DNA from: Phycisphaerales bacterium
Lineage (GTDB): Bacteria; Planctomycetota; Phycisphaerae; Phycisphaerales; UBA1924
Direction of reading: 5' to 3'
Assembly (NCBI GenBank): GCA_019747615.1
Contig: JAIEQQ010000289.1
Span: 1-5,762, forward strand
Length of the DNA: 5,762 nt
A program made the translations under genes and the position numbers. Shown piece by piece: positions 4,903 through 5,762 of the stretch; within the stretch, counting starts at the first letter, position 1; each line of letters begins with the position of its first letter. The notes under the pieces are model-generated. The model made no database searches. It was not told where the DNA came from and was given only the letters and a program-made list of their open reading frames with translations.

Positions 4903-5762
4903 TCACCCTGTCTTCTTCTTGCCCATCCCCACGAAACCGAAAGTACGCTCGACCCAGTCGCGGCGCATGAACGGCTTCTCGAAGAGCACAAATAGCACCG
5001 AGCAGACGAGCAACAGCGACGGCAAGATCAACGCTCCGGCAACCAAGAGATTCAGCACATGATGAGGTCCATGCGCGATCTTTGTGACAACGCTCATTGC
5101 CCCTGACATAAAGACAAAGTGCCAGAGATAGATCGTGTAGCACATCCCGCCAACTACATAAAGAGCGGGCAGCGAAAGAATCGCCGTCCATAACCGACCC
5201 CTGAACGCCGCGCAGCAAGCGATCGTCACCAGCACCACCAATGCGACGTGCGGCAGTTGATCCTGTCGCGGGCTGAATATTCCCGAGCCCTCTCGGAAGA
5301 CGAGCGGGGTCCAGTACGCCAGCGTGACGACCAGCAGCGACCACGAGACCAAGCCCGCCACATCCCAGCACAACGCGGCCGTCATGGAGGGCTTGCTCTT
5401 GGACCACTCGGAACAGTACAGATCAGCGAGGATGAACCCGCATAGAAAATAGTGCGCCTCATGAAGAATTGTGTAGCCGTGCTGCGTGGGAAGGCCGCTA
5501 TACCGCTGAGCGAACGCGATCGCCAGCACCGCCGCGATCAGTAGGAGTCGCCTCAACAGCACAGGCCGCAACGCAAACACGCAGGCCATCAGTGGCGCGA
5601 GCACATAAAACTGAACCTCGATCTCCAACGACCATGTTAACGCGCTAATGAGACTGCGCTCGCCATGGATAAAGTAATGACTGTACACAAGAGTTGCCAG
5701 TGTGTGATCAACAATTTGGCTGATTGGCCGGCCTTTGAATATAATTAGCAGCGCCGCGATCG
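4903..5762 (-). CDS. Acyltransferase-3 family membrane protein, N-terminal part missing
   Basis: C-terminal 285 residues of a multi-pass inner-membrane O-acyltransferase. The family transfers acetyl or other acyl groups to cell-surface sugars, lipopolysaccharide, peptidoglycan or small molecules. The frame is open to the right edge, so the start and the family's N-terminal catalytic region are outside. Seen, counting from the first full codon (5760): WSLEIEVQFYVLAP (43-56), the family's WSLxxExxFY signature; about seven further hydrophobic segments; YTIYLWH (208-214), matching the usual Y-x-x-Y-x-x-H pattern late in the family; and FEKPFMRRDW (260-269), matching the usual terminal ExP block. 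The C-terminus is basic (GKKKTG). Base composition is lower (about 47-63% G+C in the 60-base blocks counted) than the genes to its left (about 65-70%), which may mean recent transfer. It ends convergent with parA and carries no hexamer array at its 3' end. The acceptor substrate cannot be told. Confidence 0.9.
   Translation of the reverse strand, partial: IAALLIIFKGRPISQIVDHTLATLVYSHYFIHGERSLISALTWSLEIEVQFYVLAPLMACVFALRPVLLRRLLLIAAVLAIAFAQRYSGLPTQHGYTILHEAHYFLCGFILADLYCSEWSKSKPSMTAALCWDVAGLVSWSLLVVTLAYWTPLVFREGSGIFSPRQDQLPHVALVVLVTIACCAAFRGRLWTAILSLPALYVVGGMCYTIYLWHFVFMSGAMSVVTKIAHGPHHVLNLLVAGALILPSLLLVCSVLFVLFEKPFMRRDWVERTFGFVGMGKKKTG

Noticed and set aside
3699..4991. N-terminal extension of the pheS frame running antisense through parA
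   Set aside because: The PheS family begins at the ATG at 3698. The upstream part is a shadow of parA and crosses both promoters.

Overview
The window looks like chromosomal DNA from a GC-rich bacterium. About 65-70% G+C in the 60-base blocks I counted in the first two genes, falling to about 47-63% in the blocks counted in the last one. The phenylalanyl-tRNA synthetase alpha chain, the absence of Shine-Dalgarno sequences at every visible start and the isolated pheS and parA genes would fit a planctomycete (perhaps Phycisphaerae). That placement is an inference from general resemblance and no marker in the window proves it.

Layout from left to right: (1) the 3' part of a fused two-domain ABC permease of the ferric-iron/thiamine (FbpB/ThiP) type, + strand, cut by the left edge; (2) a membrane-anchored GGDEF protein with a degenerate active site but an intact RxxD inhibitory-site motif, + strand; (3) pheS on the - strand, convergent with the GGDEF gene; (4) an orphan ParA/Soj-type ATPase on the + strand, divergent from pheS across a 117-bp spacer; (5) the C-terminal part of an acyltransferase-3 family membrane protein on the - strand, convergent with parA and cut by the right edge. 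No tRNA, rRNA, CRISPR array or insertion sequence is visible.

The genes do not form one operon or pathway: they are single transcription units in alternating directions. What links them is not protein function but two kinds of small DNA signal. First, three consecutive genes (GGDEF, pheS, parA) each carry at their 3' end, in the gene's own orientation, a short tandem array of a hexamer close to RTGAAC, closing with a similar A-rich unit and AGRA. At the GGDEF/pheS junction the two arrays face each other and could pair into a 32-bp imperfect stem. Second, the three gene starts in the window each have a TANNNT hexamer 6-7 bases before an ATG and no Shine-Dalgarno, which suggests leaderless transcripts. 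For pheS and parA that ATG is the gene start. For the GGDEF gene it opens a 17-codon upstream reading frame that overlaps the gene start region by a GTGA.

Long runs of G on the + strand occur in the permease gene, between pheS and parA, and in the parA tail. They match G-quadruplex patterns and, in the permease gene, include 8-base homopolymers that could slip. I do not see a complete new multi-gene system. The 3'-end hexamer family is the most unusual signal.
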